DNA of 23,602 nucleotides, taken from the NCBI GenBank assembly GCA_025774805.1, contig JALGZR010000061.1:1-23602 (forward strand), given 5' to 3'. Every line of letters starts with the position of its first letter. The stretch's first letter is position 1. A program made the position numbers and the translations under genes. The notes under the pieces are model-generated. The model saw only the letters and a program-made list of their open reading frames with translations, ran no database searches and was not told the origin of the DNA. This document shows positions 8,888 to 17,085 of this stretch, one piece after another. Source of the stretch: a bacterium (GTDB lineage: Bacteria; ARS69).

Positions 8888-10693
8888 TTGAATCGGAGCT
8901 TCCTTCTCGGCGCGGCGGGAACGGGTATCGCGATCGGACTCCTCGCCGGGCGCTGGCAGCTCGATGCGATGCACTTCGGCACGATCGGATCGGGTCAGGC
9001 GACGGTCTACTGGGGATTCTTCGTGCTGGCGGGGGTCCTCCTCGTCGGGGCCGGCGGACTGGTCGGGTGGGCGCTCGGCGCGATCGTTCCGATCGAGCGG
9101 CGTTCCCTTTCTCTGCTCACCGGAGTCCTCGCGGCGGCCGGCGCCTTCGCCCACTTCGTCCCGTCCAACGTGCGCGAGCGTCCGAACGTGTTCATGCTCG
9201 TCTCCGACACGATGCGGGCCGACCACATGTCTCTCTACGGCTACGAACGCCCCACGACCCCTTTTCTCGAGGAGTACGCCGCGCAATCGGTCGTCTTCAC
9301 GAACTCCATGTCGCAGGGCTCGTCCACGATCGTGACGACCCCTTCGATTCTAGGCTCCTGCTACCCCAGCGAGCACGGTCTGAAGAACTACCAGGACGTC
9401 CTGGCGGAAGACCACGTGCTCATCTCCGAGAGCCTCCAGTGGGGGGGGTATCAGACCATCGGGGTCGTGACGAACCCGCACCTCGCCGAGAGGAACGGAT
9501 TCGCCCAGGGCTTCGATCACTACGAGCTGTTCGGATCGGGAAACGCCGCGGCCGTCTTCGCCGAGACAGTCAACGAGCGCTTCTTCCTGCGACTGGATGC
9601 GTTCACCGGATGGGAGCCGCCGGCCGACGCCGGAGAGGTCCCGGACGCGAACGGGAACTCGCGCGGCCGGGCCGGGAGCTCGAGCGGCGAGGATCGAGCC
9701 GGCGGCCCCGGCGGCCGCGGAAATGCCGACTCGCGAGAGGAGCCCTCCGAGGGCGACGCCGACAGCGAAACGGCCGGAGACGGGGCGGAAGCCGAAGAGG
9801 ACTCCGAGGACGCGGAGTGGGACGAACCTCCGATCTTCGGGTTCATCTTCTACACCGACCCGCACACTCCGTACGAGACCCCCGGTGACTATCCTCGCCT
9901 CTACGACCCGGACTGGGCGGGCAAGGACTACGTCTACTGGTGGCAGCCGAAGAAGCCGAAGCCGGACGAGAAGACCTTCTTCAATCTCATCGCACAGTAC
10001 GACGCCTCGATCACGTACCTGGACTCCCAGCTTCGGGCCCTCTTCGAGGGGCTGGAGGAGCGAGGGCTGATGGACAACGCCCTCGTCGTCTTCACGTCCG
10101 ACCACGGCGAGGAGTTCTTCGAGCACGACGGCTACGGCCACGGGTTCACGCTCTTCGAAGAGGTCGTGCACGTTCCCCTCCTCGTCTCCTTCCCCTCTCC
10201 CATCCGTTTTCCGCCCCTCCCGCCGATCTCCGGTTTCGTCGAGGACGTGGTCGCGAGCGTCGATATCATGCCGACCGTTCTCGACTACCTCCGGATCCCC
10301 ATCGATCCGGCGGCGAGCGGACGGAGCGCGGTCGACGTGGCGGCCGGCCGGAAGGACCCGGCGGGGGAGCGCGTCGCCTACCTCGAGCAGATCAGCAGCA
10401 CCTACGGCAACTACGACCTCCGCGCGATCCGGACCCGCGACCGGAAGTGCATCATCCCCCTCGTGGAGAAGGACGCCGTCGGTCCGCAGGAGAACCTGTT
10501 TTTCGATCTGGAGGACGATCCCGAGGAGCTGAACAACCTCGTGGAGGAACGGGAGGAGGAGGCCGGCAACTACCTCGATCTTCTGGCCAGCCGGATCAAC
10601 CGGATGGTCCTACTCGAGGCCGGTGAGGTGGAGCAGATCGTGCCGAGCGCGGCGCGCCGGGAGCACCTTCGAGCCCTCGGCTACATCGAGTAA
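8888..10693 (+). CDS. Membrane-anchored sulfatase-fold protein with an acidic/Gly-rich insertion
   Basis: The 601-residue protein starts at TTG 8888 behind an AGGGGGGT ribosome-like stretch. Three hydrophobic helices (about 4-21, 39-68, 73-91) precede an alkaline-phosphatase-superfamily domain. Asp107 lies in 'MLVSDTMRADHMSLYGY' and the second metal site is in 'FTSDHGEEFFEHDGYGHG'. 'YTDPHTPYE' is also typical. The formylglycine motif is missing: the aligned stretch is S145-S-T-I-V-T-T-P-S153, with no CxPSR. About 70 low-complexity residues (roughly 245-314; Gly, Asp, Glu, Ser, Arg rich) interrupt the fold. The end 'HLRALGYIE' resembles the other sulfatase-fold gene here. It is transcribed divergently from the cytochrome. 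A lipid- or polysaccharide-directed phospho- or sulfo-hydrolase/transferase is possible; substrate unknown. Confidence 0.83.
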   Translation: MNRSFLLGAAGTGIAIGLLAGRWQLDAMHFGTIGSGQATVYWGFFVLAGVLLVGAGGLVGWALGAIVPIERRSLSLLTGVLAAAGAFAHFVPSNVRERPNVFMLVSDTMRADHMSLYGYERPTTPFLEEYAAQSVVFTNSMSQGSSTIVTTPSILGSCYPSEHGLKNYQDVLAEDHVLISESLQWGGYQTIGVVTNPHLAERNGFAQGFDHYELFGSGNAAAVFAETVNERFFLRLDAFTGWEPPADAGEVPDANGNSRGRAGSSSGEDRAGGPGGRGNADSREEPSEGDADSETAGDGAEAEEDSEDAEWDEPPIFGFIFYTDPHTPYETPGDYPRLYDPDWAGKDYVYWWQPKKPKPDEKTFFNLIAQYDASITYLDSQLRALFEGLEERGLMDNALVVFTSDHGEEFFEHDGYGHGFTLFEEVVHVPLLVSFPSPIRFPPLPPISGFVEDVVASVDIMPTVLDYLRIPIDPAASGRSAVDVAAGRKDPAGERVAYLEQISSTYGNYDLRAIRTRDRKCIIPLVEKDAVGPQENLFFDLEDDPEELNNLVEEREEEAGNYLDLLASRINRMVLLEAGEVEQIVPSAARREHLRALGYIE

Positions 10694-10900
10694 AGAATCC
10701 GACCACCCCCGCGCGGCCCGCCCGGGGGCGATTCCTATCTTCGCGGCCGTCGTGTACACTCCTGTCGACGATCCGGGGGCCTGCCCACGGCGGCGGCCCT
10801 TCGGGCGGTTCACGTAGGACGTTCCGGTTCCGGGCCCCGGCGGCGCGGACCCCCAACCCCCGGCAGCGGGGTGAGTTGCGCTCCGGGATCGAGGGGCATC

Positions 10901-13225
10901 ATGAGGCGATTCCTCCTTATTCTGACCAGCGCGGCGCTGGCGGCCGCGGCCGGCCTCTCCGGCCCGCTTCCCCCTCCCTCGTGGGGCTTCGACAAGGGAG
11001 TCCCCGACGATCCGGCGCTCCGGATCGAGGCCCCCCTGCTCCGGGGGAGTCCGGAGAGCCAGAAGCTCGATCCGCTGCTCCGGGAGGTTGTCCGCCGCAA
11101 CCGGAGTCGCTCCGAGGACCCCGCCCGTGCCCTGAGACGGCTCTCCTCCCTGATGAACGTCCGCCGAGACGCATCCGGCGAGACCCGGGTGTCCGTCCTG
11201 ATCCGCTCGGGCAATCCGGCCGAGACGGCATCCGGAATCCGCGCGCTCGGAGGCACCGTTCGAACCGTCGCCGGCGACGTGATCGTGGCCTCGTTTCCCC
11301 CGGGAGAGCTCGAGGCGCTGGCGGGCCGGGAGGAAGTCATCGCCGTGGAGGCGGGGGTCGTGCGGCATCCGCGGCTCGACCAGAGCCGCTGTGACGTCCG
11401 CGGCGACATGGTGCAGGCGGGACGAGGTCTCCAAACCCGCCTGACCGGGGCCGGGGTGGTCGCGGCGGTCCTCGACACGGGGATCGACTGGAAGCACGAC
11501 GACTTCAAGAACCCGGACGGGACGACGCGGATCCAGTTTCTCTGGGACATGACCGACACCGTGTCCCCGAACCCGCCGGCCGGATACACCTACGGGACCG
11601 AGTACACCGCCGCCCATATCGACGCCGGCGAGTGCAACCAGGTGGACTGGAACGGCCACGGCACCCACGTCACCGGAATCACCGCCGGCAACGGGGCGAT
11701 CGCCCCCGAGTACCGGGGAATGGCGCCGGACGCCGACATCTACTTCGTGAACGCGTACCTCGACATCGGGTTTCCGGAGGACTGGATCGTCGACGGCTGC
11801 GAGTACATGCTCGACAAGGCGGCCCAGCATGGCCGCCCCGCCGTCGTCAACCTGAGCCTCGGCGGCCATTTCGGTCCGCACGACGGGACGAGCAATTTCG
11901 AGAGAGGCCTGACGAACCTGGGAGGCGAGGGACGGATCATCGTGGCCGCCGCGGGGAACGAGGGCGACTTCCCGGTTCACCTCGGCTACGAGACGCGTCC
12001 CGGGACGGACTACTTCGATGCGCTCGAGTCCGCGTTCTACTCGTACACCGAAACCGGCGCGGCGGTGATCGACCTCTGGTACGACTCGGGAGACATCTCC
12101 GTCGGGATCGCCGTGTACGACGCCCTGGGACGGCTTCTCGGGTACACCGATCCGGTGCCGCCCGGTGCGAGCATCAGCGAGGTACCCGTCCCCTCTCTCG
12201 CGCCCAAGGGCATAATCACCATCGACGCCGAGACGGTTTCGGATCCCAACAACGGAGCGCACCGGATCGTGGTCGTGGTCGACTCCCAAGAGGGGACCTT
12301 CGATACCGGCTCCGTCTTTTGGTCGCTGTTCACCTTCGGGACCGGTGAGTTCGACGCGTGGATCGAGGCCGGGCTCTTCCTCGAGTTCGAGGGAGAGTGG
12401 CGGCGGGTCGGCGACACGTCGAGCACTGTCGGGCTTCCGGCGACGGCCCCGGGCGTCCTCTGTATCGGCTCGTACGTGACGAAGAACCGTTGGGTGGACA
12501 TCGACGGACGCGAGCAGATCCGGTACGGGCCCCTCGGCGGTCCGGCGGAGATCGGGATGATCTCCTCGTTCAGCAGCCACGGTCCCACGCGGGACGGGCG
12601 GCGCAAGCCCGACCTCTGCGCCCCGGGCGAAGCGATCGTGTCCGCGCTGTCGTCGGACCGGGAGTACATCAGCCGCCGGTTGGTGGTCCGGACCGGAAGG
12701 CACCGGGTGGCGCAGGGCACCAGCATGGCGAGCCCGCACGCGGCGGGTGTGATCGCGCTCCTGCTCGAGGCGGATCCGACTCTCGACTCGGACGATGCGC
12801 TCACCCTGCTGACCACGAGCGCACGGACCGATGCCCGCACCGGGGACGAACCGGACAACGTCTACGGCACCGGCAAGCTCGACGCCCTGGATGCCGCTCT
12901 CCAGGTCGGGATCGCGCCGAGCGACCTGGCCCGCCGAGATCTCCTTCTCGCTCCGAGCTTCCCCAACCCCACGTCGGGAAGCACGACGCTCGCGTATCGC
13001 GTCCCGGGGGACCCGGGGACTCCGGTCCCGACCGAGATCACCGTCTACGATCTCTCGGGACGGTTGCTGGCCACCCTCGTGGACGGACCCCTGGTCCCCG
13101 GCGAGTATCAGATCTCCTGGGACGGTGTCGACACCAACGGCCGGAGGGCGACGGCGGGAGTCTACTTCTACCGGATCGAGGTCGGAGGGCGCGAGCAGTC
13201 GAGGAAGTTCGTGCTGTTGCGGTGA
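10901..13225 (+). CDS. Secreted subtilisin-family (S8) serine protease with C-terminal FlgD-like sorting domain
   Basis: I chose ATG 10901 because GAGGGG sits 4 bases upstream and a signal peptide follows at once (MRRFLLILTSAALAAAAG). A propeptide-like region ('SVLIRSGNPAETASGIRALG' onward) comes next. The S8 triad is Asp192 ('AVLDTGIDWKHDDF'), His253 ('NGHGTHVTG') and Ser608 ('QGTSMASPHAAGV'), with the oxyanion Asn in 'AAAGNEGD'. The His-Ser spacing of about 355 residues reflects a beta-rich insertion around 375-520. Residues about 683-774 form a FlgD-Ig/T9SS-type domain ('SFPNPTSGSTTLAYRV', 'VYDLSGRLLATL', 'AGVYFYRIEVGG', 'RKFVLLR'), which in FCB-group bacteria targets proteins to the surface. 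It probably digests extracellular protein. It stands alone; its stop is 21 bases before the tRNA-end remnant. Confidence 0.93.
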   Translation: MRRFLLILTSAALAAAAGLSGPLPPPSWGFDKGVPDDPALRIEAPLLRGSPESQKLDPLLREVVRRNRSRSEDPARALRRLSSLMNVRRDASGETRVSVLIRSGNPAETASGIRALGGTVRTVAGDVIVASFPPGELEALAGREEVIAVEAGVVRHPRLDQSRCDVRGDMVQAGRGLQTRLTGAGVVAAVLDTGIDWKHDDFKNPDGTTRIQFLWDMTDTVSPNPPAGYTYGTEYTAAHIDAGECNQVDWNGHGTHVTGITAGNGAIAPEYRGMAPDADIYFVNAYLDIGFPEDWIVDGCEYMLDKAAQHGRPAVVNLSLGGHFGPHDGTSNFERGLTNLGGEGRIIVAAAGNEGDFPVHLGYETRPGTDYFDALESAFYSYTETGAAVIDLWYDSGDISVGIAVYDALGRLLGYTDPVPPGASISEVPVPSLAPKGIITIDAETVSDPNNGAHRIVVVVDSQEGTFDTGSVFWSLFTFGTGEFDAWIEAGLFLEFEGEWRRVGDTSSTVGLPATAPGVLCIGSYVTKNRWVDIDGREQIRYGPLGGPAEIGMISSFSSHGPTRDGRRKPDLCAPGEAIVSALSSDREYISRRLVVRTGRHRVAQGTSMASPHAAGVIALLLEADPTLDSDDALTLLTTSARTDARTGDEPDNVYGTGKLDALDAALQVGIAPSDLARRDLLLAPSFPNPTSGSTTLAYRVPGDPGTPVPTEITVYDLSGRLLATLVDGPLVPGEYQISWDGVDTNGRRATAGVYFYRIEVGGREQSRKFVLLR

Positions 13226-13246
13226 GCGGGCGGGGGTGCGGGGAGG

Positions 13247-13351
13247 CCGCGGGTTCGATTCCCGCCGCCTCCACCACTAAGTGTTTTTAAATCAAATGTT
13301 TACGGCTTCGCAACAAGCCGTCTCCAGATATTCTCCGTGAAAATGTGTGGC
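13247..13351 (+). repeat. Left att-like unit: tRNA 3' end (with CCA) plus 53-bp arm block
   Basis: Bases 13250-13276 are a textbook tRNA 3' end: T-stem GCGGG/CCCGC around the loop TTCGATT, acceptor strand CGCCTCC, discriminator A and encoded CCA. No D-arm or anticodon arm precedes it; the protease stop lies 21 bases upstream. Bases 13247-13273 match 17204-17230 at 26 of 27 positions. After 25 more bases a 53-bp block (13299-13351) aligns without gaps to 17253-17305 at 36 of 53 positions, ending in AATGTGTGGC. A tRNA 3' end followed by element-specific sequence is how integrase attachment sites usually look. Confidence 0.7.
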
Positions 13352-13417
13352 TGGGGGTTAGGTCAATAGGATCTCGTGGCACTAGGGGCCACATTGGGGT
13401 TTGGACTGATCTCAGAG

Positions 13418-13484
13418 GGTGATCAGTGATCGGTGAAAGGCGGCCTGATGAGAATCAGCCGATCATCCAGCGATGATCATCACC
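13418..13484. repeat. Nested inverted repeat rich in TGATC
   Basis: Three paired arms nest in order: GGTGAT (13418-13423) with ATCACC (13479-13484), TGATCGG (13427-13433) with CCGATCA (13459-13465), and CTGAT (13445-13449) with ATCAG (13454-13458). GATC recurs five times between about 13408 and 13480. It could be an operator or recombination-accessory site for the lipid cassette, or a structured leader RNA. Confidence 0.5.
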
Positions 13485-13696
13485 TCGTCCCGACTTGTCT
13501 GATGCGCTTGTGACAGACCGAATTCTCGCACGGCAGAGGACAACGCTGTCTGCTGGTCCGCACCCCAATCTCGCACCAATAGACCCACAAGATTCCGAGT
13601 TTCCTTCCGTTGCCTAGCGGACTAACCTGAACAGGCCTTCTCAGCCGTCGCCCCGAACGACGACACGGTCCGGCGTTCCCGGGCGGAGGGTCCGGA

Positions 13697-14566
13697 ATGG
13701 GAGTCGACTGGCAGGCCATCGTTCCGCTGATCGTTCTCGGTGTCCTCTCCGTCGTACTTGCGGTGCGCCGCGCCCGGCGCCCCACAAATCCTCCCGCCAT
13801 TCCATGGGCCTACCTCTGGGCGTTCTTTCTCGTCTTTGGCGTGGCCGAGTGGGTGTCCTTCTCCGTCGCCGTCTGGATCCTCGCACTCCTCTCCTTCCAC
13901 GCGCTGCGCGAGTACTTCTCGCTTCTCGATCTCCGCCTCGCCGATCGCTGGGGGATCCTCGGCGCGTACCTGTCGATTCCCGGGATGACGTATCTCATAC
14001 AGATCAACTGGTACGGCTTCTTCATCATATCGATTCCCGTCTACGTGTTCCTCGTCATCCCGTTCCTCGTGGCCCTGGGTGGCCCGGATCCGAAGGGCAG
14101 CGTGCTATCGGTCGGCGCGATCGACTTCGGGCTCTTCTTCTTCGTCTTCTGTCTGGGGCACGTGGGGTACCTCGTGTTCTTCAGTCGCTGGATGGCGATC
14201 CTGGTCATCGTTGGGGTGACCGGTTGCGACGCGCTGCTGCGTGCGCTCGGTCCCAAGCGGCCCTTCGCTCTCCGGTACGTCGCGTGCGCGGCCTTCGTTC
14301 TGGTGCTCGCGTGGGGGCTGCGTTCGTGGACGTGGATTCCTTCCACGCAGACGATCGCGGTGGGGCTGTTCATTCCGGGGCTCGTACTCATGGGGCGGTT
14401 CACGCTCGAGAAGCTCGAGGCCGATCTCGGGATCGGTTCGCGCCCGCTCGAACCGGGCCGCGGGCTCGTCGTCGACTCGCTTCGCTCCTACCTGTTCACC
14501 GCACCGGTGATCTTCCACTACCTGCGCTGGAGCCTCCGGTTCGGTGATCGCCCCTGGGCGCCATGA
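13697..14566 (+). CDS. CdsA-like (CDP-DAG synthase family) integral membrane protein, catalytic motif degenerate
   Basis: The 289-residue protein has about eight hydrophobic helices. Its C-terminal stretch 'EPGRGLVVDSLRSYLFTAP' followed by 'VIFHYLRW' aligns with the phosphatidate cytidylyltransferase ending, where canonical enzymes read PGHGGxxDRxDSxxF. Asp260 is kept, but the second Asp of DRxD is Arg263. The region that normally carries the S-x-K-K-x-x-E cytoplasmic motif reads 'LGPKRPFALRYVACAA'. So it has the family fold, but activity as a CDP-diacylglycerol synthase is doubtful. The start ATG has GGAGGG 6 bases upstream. It overlaps the acyltransferase-kinase gene by 4 bases (ATGA), which implies translational coupling. 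It could be a scaffold, transporter or altered nucleotidyltransferase for lipid. Confidence 0.7.
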   Translation: MGVDWQAIVPLIVLGVLSVVLAVRRARRPTNPPAIPWAYLWAFFLVFGVAEWVSFSVAVWILALLSFHALREYFSLLDLRLADRWGILGAYLSIPGMTYLIQINWYGFFIISIPVYVFLVIPFLVALGGPDPKGSVLSVGAIDFGLFFFVFCLGHVGYLVFFSRWMAILVIVGVTGCDALLRALGPKRPFALRYVACAAFVLVLAWGLRSWTWIPSTQTIAVGLFIPGLVLMGRFTLEKLEADLGIGSRPLEPGRGLVVDSLRSYLFTAPVIFHYLRWSLRFGDRPWAP

Positions 14567-15993
14567 AACGAGGGCACTCACTCTCGGGTCGGACTCTCGT
14601 ACATCGTGGCCTTCTCCGCCCGACACTGCGTCTCCTCTTCGGGGTTGGCCTGCACGGGCGTGAGAATGTCCCGGACGAGGGCGCGTTCGTGCTGGCCGCG
14701 AACCACAACAGCCACCTCGACGTGTTGCTGCTCTTCGCAGCGCTGCCGGCCCGGCGCATTCGCGACACGCGAGCGCTGGCCGCGAAGGACTACTTCGCTC
14801 GCAACCGTGTGCTGTTCCGTATAGTCGAATTCCTGTTCCGCCCCATCTGGGTCGATCGGGAAAAGGGTGGGGGTGATCCCATCGGCGAGATGCGCGCCCA
14901 TCTCGACGGGGGTGGCGGCGTCATCGTGTTTCCGGAGGGAACGCGCGGCGAGCCGGGGCATCTCGCGTCCTTCCGCGGCGGAGTTGGGCGTGTTGTTGAG
15001 AGCCGTCCTGGGCTCCCGGTGATTCCTGCGTTCCTACTAGGGCCGGAGCGCGCTCTGCCGCGCGGCGCGCTCGTGCCGCTGCCTCTCTGGAACCACGTCT
15101 TCCTTGGACCGCCGCAGGTTCTCTCGGGGAAGGCCGAGGACGTGACGCGCGGGTTGCAGGAGGCGATTGTCGCGCTGGCCGAGTCAGAGACGGCGAACTC
15201 CCACCGACGGCGGCCGGAAAAGCGGGAGGCGTTCGTCGTCGCGATCCTCGGGATCGACGGGTCGGGCAAGAGCACGCTCGCGCGACGGCTTGCAATGGAG
15301 ACCTCGGCCGATGCGCGGACGTGTCTCATCGGCGACGTCCTGGAACTCTTCGCGGAAGGTGCGCCCCGCACTGCCCAGCCGCTCCTCGTGGAGAAGCTCC
15401 GGGCATGGGTCAACCGACGGGCGAAGGCCGCAAAGAGCCTCGCCTTCTATAAGGTCCCGAAGATCGCCGAGCTCCTGCTGCGCGACGCACTGCTCGGCGA
15501 GGCGAAGCGCTGGTACGGACCGGACCTGGTGTTCATGGACGGCTCGCCTCTGCTCAACATGACGGCGTGGTCGGTCCTTTACCGGGAAGAGTTCTTCGAC
15601 GAGGCATTCTGCGCGCAGGCGCTCGGTGTCCTATCGGGATGGCGTGAGGTGACAGCCGGCGATCCGATCCTGCGACACTTTCCGGAGCTGACCGCGATGC
15701 GGCGGCTTGGCCTCGTGCCGCTCGCCCTGCCCGACGCGGTCTGCTTCCTCGACGTCGACCCGGCGGTGTCCATGGAGCGCATCCGTCGCCGCGGCGAGGC
15801 GGTGCAGGTCCACGAAACCGAAGAGAAGCTGGCCAAGCTGCGCGAGGCGTACCGTGTCGTGATCGCAGCGTACGAGCGGGAGTTCGGGCGACCGGCGCGG
15901 GCGCTGGGCGGCGACCGGGACGTCAAGGCAGTGACCGCTGAGGGATTGGTGTTCCTCGCGGAAGCGCAGGAGAAGCGGAGGGTAGGGCCGTGA
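14563..15993 (+). CDS. Lysophospholipid acyltransferase (PlsC type) fused to thymidylate-kinase-like P-loop kinase
   Basis: The 476-residue protein has two domains. Residues 1-205 are a PlsC/LPLAT acyltransferase with the catalytic N47-H-N-S-H-L-D53 (HX4D) and acyl-acceptor F123-P-E-G-T-R128. It would attach an acyl chain to a lyso-lipid at the membrane. Residues about 222-476 are a P-loop kinase of the thymidylate/deoxynucleoside kinase style: Walker A G230-I-D-G-S-G-K-S-T238, 'MDGSPLLNMTAWSVLY' and 'CFLDVDPAVSMERIRRRGE', which resembles the TMP-kinase Arg/lid region. The acceptor of the kinase is unknown. The start ATG overlaps the preceding stop (ATGA) and the stop overlaps the next start (GTGA). 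The fusion implies acylation and phosphorylation of connected substrates. Confidence 0.85.
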   Translation: MKRGHSLSGRTLVHRGLLRPTLRLLFGVGLHGRENVPDEGAFVLAANHNSHLDVLLLFAALPARRIRDTRALAAKDYFARNRVLFRIVEFLFRPIWVDREKGGGDPIGEMRAHLDGGGGVIVFPEGTRGEPGHLASFRGGVGRVVESRPGLPVIPAFLLGPERALPRGALVPLPLWNHVFLGPPQVLSGKAEDVTRGLQEAIVALAESETANSHRRRPEKREAFVVAILGIDGSGKSTLARRLAMETSADARTCLIGDVLELFAEGAPRTAQPLLVEKLRAWVNRRAKAAKSLAFYKVPKIAELLLRDALLGEAKRWYGPDLVFMDGSPLLNMTAWSVLYREEFFDEAFCAQALGVLSGWREVTAGDPILRHFPELTAMRRLGLVPLALPDAVCFLDVDPAVSMERIRRRGEAVQVHETEEKLAKLREAYRVVIAAYEREFGRPARALGGDRDVKAVTAEGLVFLAEAQEKRRVGP

Positions 15994-16991
15994 GCGAGCG
16001 AGTCGAGGTGATCGCCACGACCATCTCGGGTTCAATCCGGGACTGGGCGAAGATCGAGCGCATCGTGCCGCTGTTCGCGGAGCACGGCTTCGAGGACGCG
16101 CGACTCTGCGCGGTGGATAGCCATCGGGCTGCCCGGGAGAGGGCCTGCCACGTACTGAAAGAGGGAAGTCGTCGCCTGATCTCGGCCGGTGGGTCGGGGA
16201 CGTTCAACGCGGTGCTCGAAGGCTGCTGCGACTCGGGCGTGCCGCTCAGCGACATCCGCCTTGGCTTCTTGCGGAAGGGTTCGGCCGATCTCATCGGCAA
16301 GGTGCTCGAGATGCCCGATGACATCGAGTCGGCGATCGCGGTGTTCGCGGAGTCGCTACGCGGCGAGCACACGGAGCCGTGCGACGTGCTGTCGGCCGAG
16401 GATGGAGCGGGCGGCGGCGTGCCGCGCCACTTCGTGGGCTACGGTGGGGCCGAGATCTTCGGGCGCATCCCACACTTCACCGAGAACCGCTTCATGAAGT
16501 GGTATAAGGGCGTGCTCAGTCAGACGTTCGGCGACCTCGGACCGTTTACCATGGGGATGACGCTGGCGCTGCTGGAGAAGGTGATCAAGTGGCCAGCGCG
16601 GCGGCGCTGGACGATCATCGTCAATGGCCGGCCGGTTGCCGAGGGGCGCTTCCTCGCGCTCATCATCGTGAACGGCTGGCTCGGCCCCGACCTCCCCTTC
16701 TCGAAGGATCGGCTCGGGTCGGGGCGCTTCGAGCTCTTCGCCTTGCGCGATCTCGGCCTGGCGCGCCTGCCCGGGCAAGCGCGCCGCGCCCGCAATGGGT
16801 CGATCGAGCGGGACCCGGAGCCTTGGGGTCTCGAGGAGTACCCGGTGACCGAGTCGCTGGAGCTCGCGGTCGCGGACGGCGGCGCGTTTCCGGTAAATGT
16901 GGACGGGTCCACACTCGACTGTCACGGGTCGGCCCGGTTCGGGCGGGTGGACCGGATTCCGCTGATGGCGCGAGGCGAGCCTGGCGCCTGA
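15990..16991 (+). CDS. Diacylglycerol/sphingosine-kinase-fold lipid kinase homologue with altered GGDGT motif
   Basis: The 333-residue protein follows the DAGK catalytic fold (YegS/DgkB type). 'RRLISAGGSGTFNAVLEG' aligns with the family's GGDGTxNEVxNG, and 'IRLGFLRKGSADLIGK' with the LGxxPxGTANDFAR segment. The later beta-sandwich shows 'IIVNGRPVAEGRFLALIIVNG' and 'GSGRFELFALRDL'. The Asp of GGDGT is Ser69 and the Glu of NEV is Ala, so ATP/Mg handling may differ or be lost. Start: GTG at 15990, overlapping the previous stop, with GGAGGG 8 bases upstream. It is the last gene of the coupled lipid operon. It may phosphorylate a diacylglycerol-like lipid, possibly together with the upstream kinase domain, or bind lipid without catalysis. 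Confidence 0.75.
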   Translation: MSERVEVIATTISGSIRDWAKIERIVPLFAEHGFEDARLCAVDSHRAARERACHVLKEGSRRLISAGGSGTFNAVLEGCCDSGVPLSDIRLGFLRKGSADLIGKVLEMPDDIESAIAVFAESLRGEHTEPCDVLSAEDGAGGGVPRHFVGYGGAEIFGRIPHFTENRFMKWYKGVLSQTFGDLGPFTMGMTLALLEKVIKWPARRRWTIIVNGRPVAEGRFLALIIVNGWLGPDLPFSKDRLGSGRFELFALRDLGLARLPGQARRARNGSIERDPEPWGLEEYPVTESLELAVADGGAFPVNVDGSTLDCHGSARFGRVDRIPLMARGEPGA

Positions 16992-17085
16992 TCCGGATCC
17001 TGCCGCGCTTCAGCAGGCGGGGGCTCCCGGTGGGCGCTACAGGAACCCTTACCCGCGGCCTCCAGAGGGGTCTCCATCGACGGGG

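Larger units (their letters stand above)
13226..13696. other. 471-bp non-coding stretch: tRNA-end remnant, arm block, nested palindrome
   Basis: I find no gene here. It holds the left tRNA 3'-end copy (13247-13276), an AT-rich stretch (13281-13300), the homologous 53-bp block (13299-13351), which itself contains a 7-bp hairpin ACGGCTT/AAGCCGT (13302-13321), and a nested inverted repeat (13418-13484). The last bases give GGAGGG before the next gene. A short reading on the minus strand that begins MVEAAGIEPA is only an antisense reading through the tRNA end. Confidence 0.6.

Noticed and set aside
10706-10728. Hairpin CCCCCG/CGGGGG after the second sulfatase-fold gene as a terminator
   Set aside because: Only six base pairs with an 11-base loop and no T-run; too weak to call as an intrinsic terminator.
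10610-12739. 709-residue minus-strand reading opposite the protease
   Set aside because: Antisense shadow; the plus strand carries an intact catalytic triad and signal peptide.
13184-13277. Possible complete tRNA ending at the 13250-13276 T-arm and acceptor strand
   Set aside because: A GGAGGGC occurs at about the right distance, but only five of seven acceptor pairs form, there is no D-arm or anticodon arm, and the 5' part is the end of the protease gene.
13038-13277. Minus-strand reading beginning MVEAAGIEPA
   Set aside because: This peptide is the well-known artefact of reading antisense through a tRNA 3' end; the rest is antisense to the protease.
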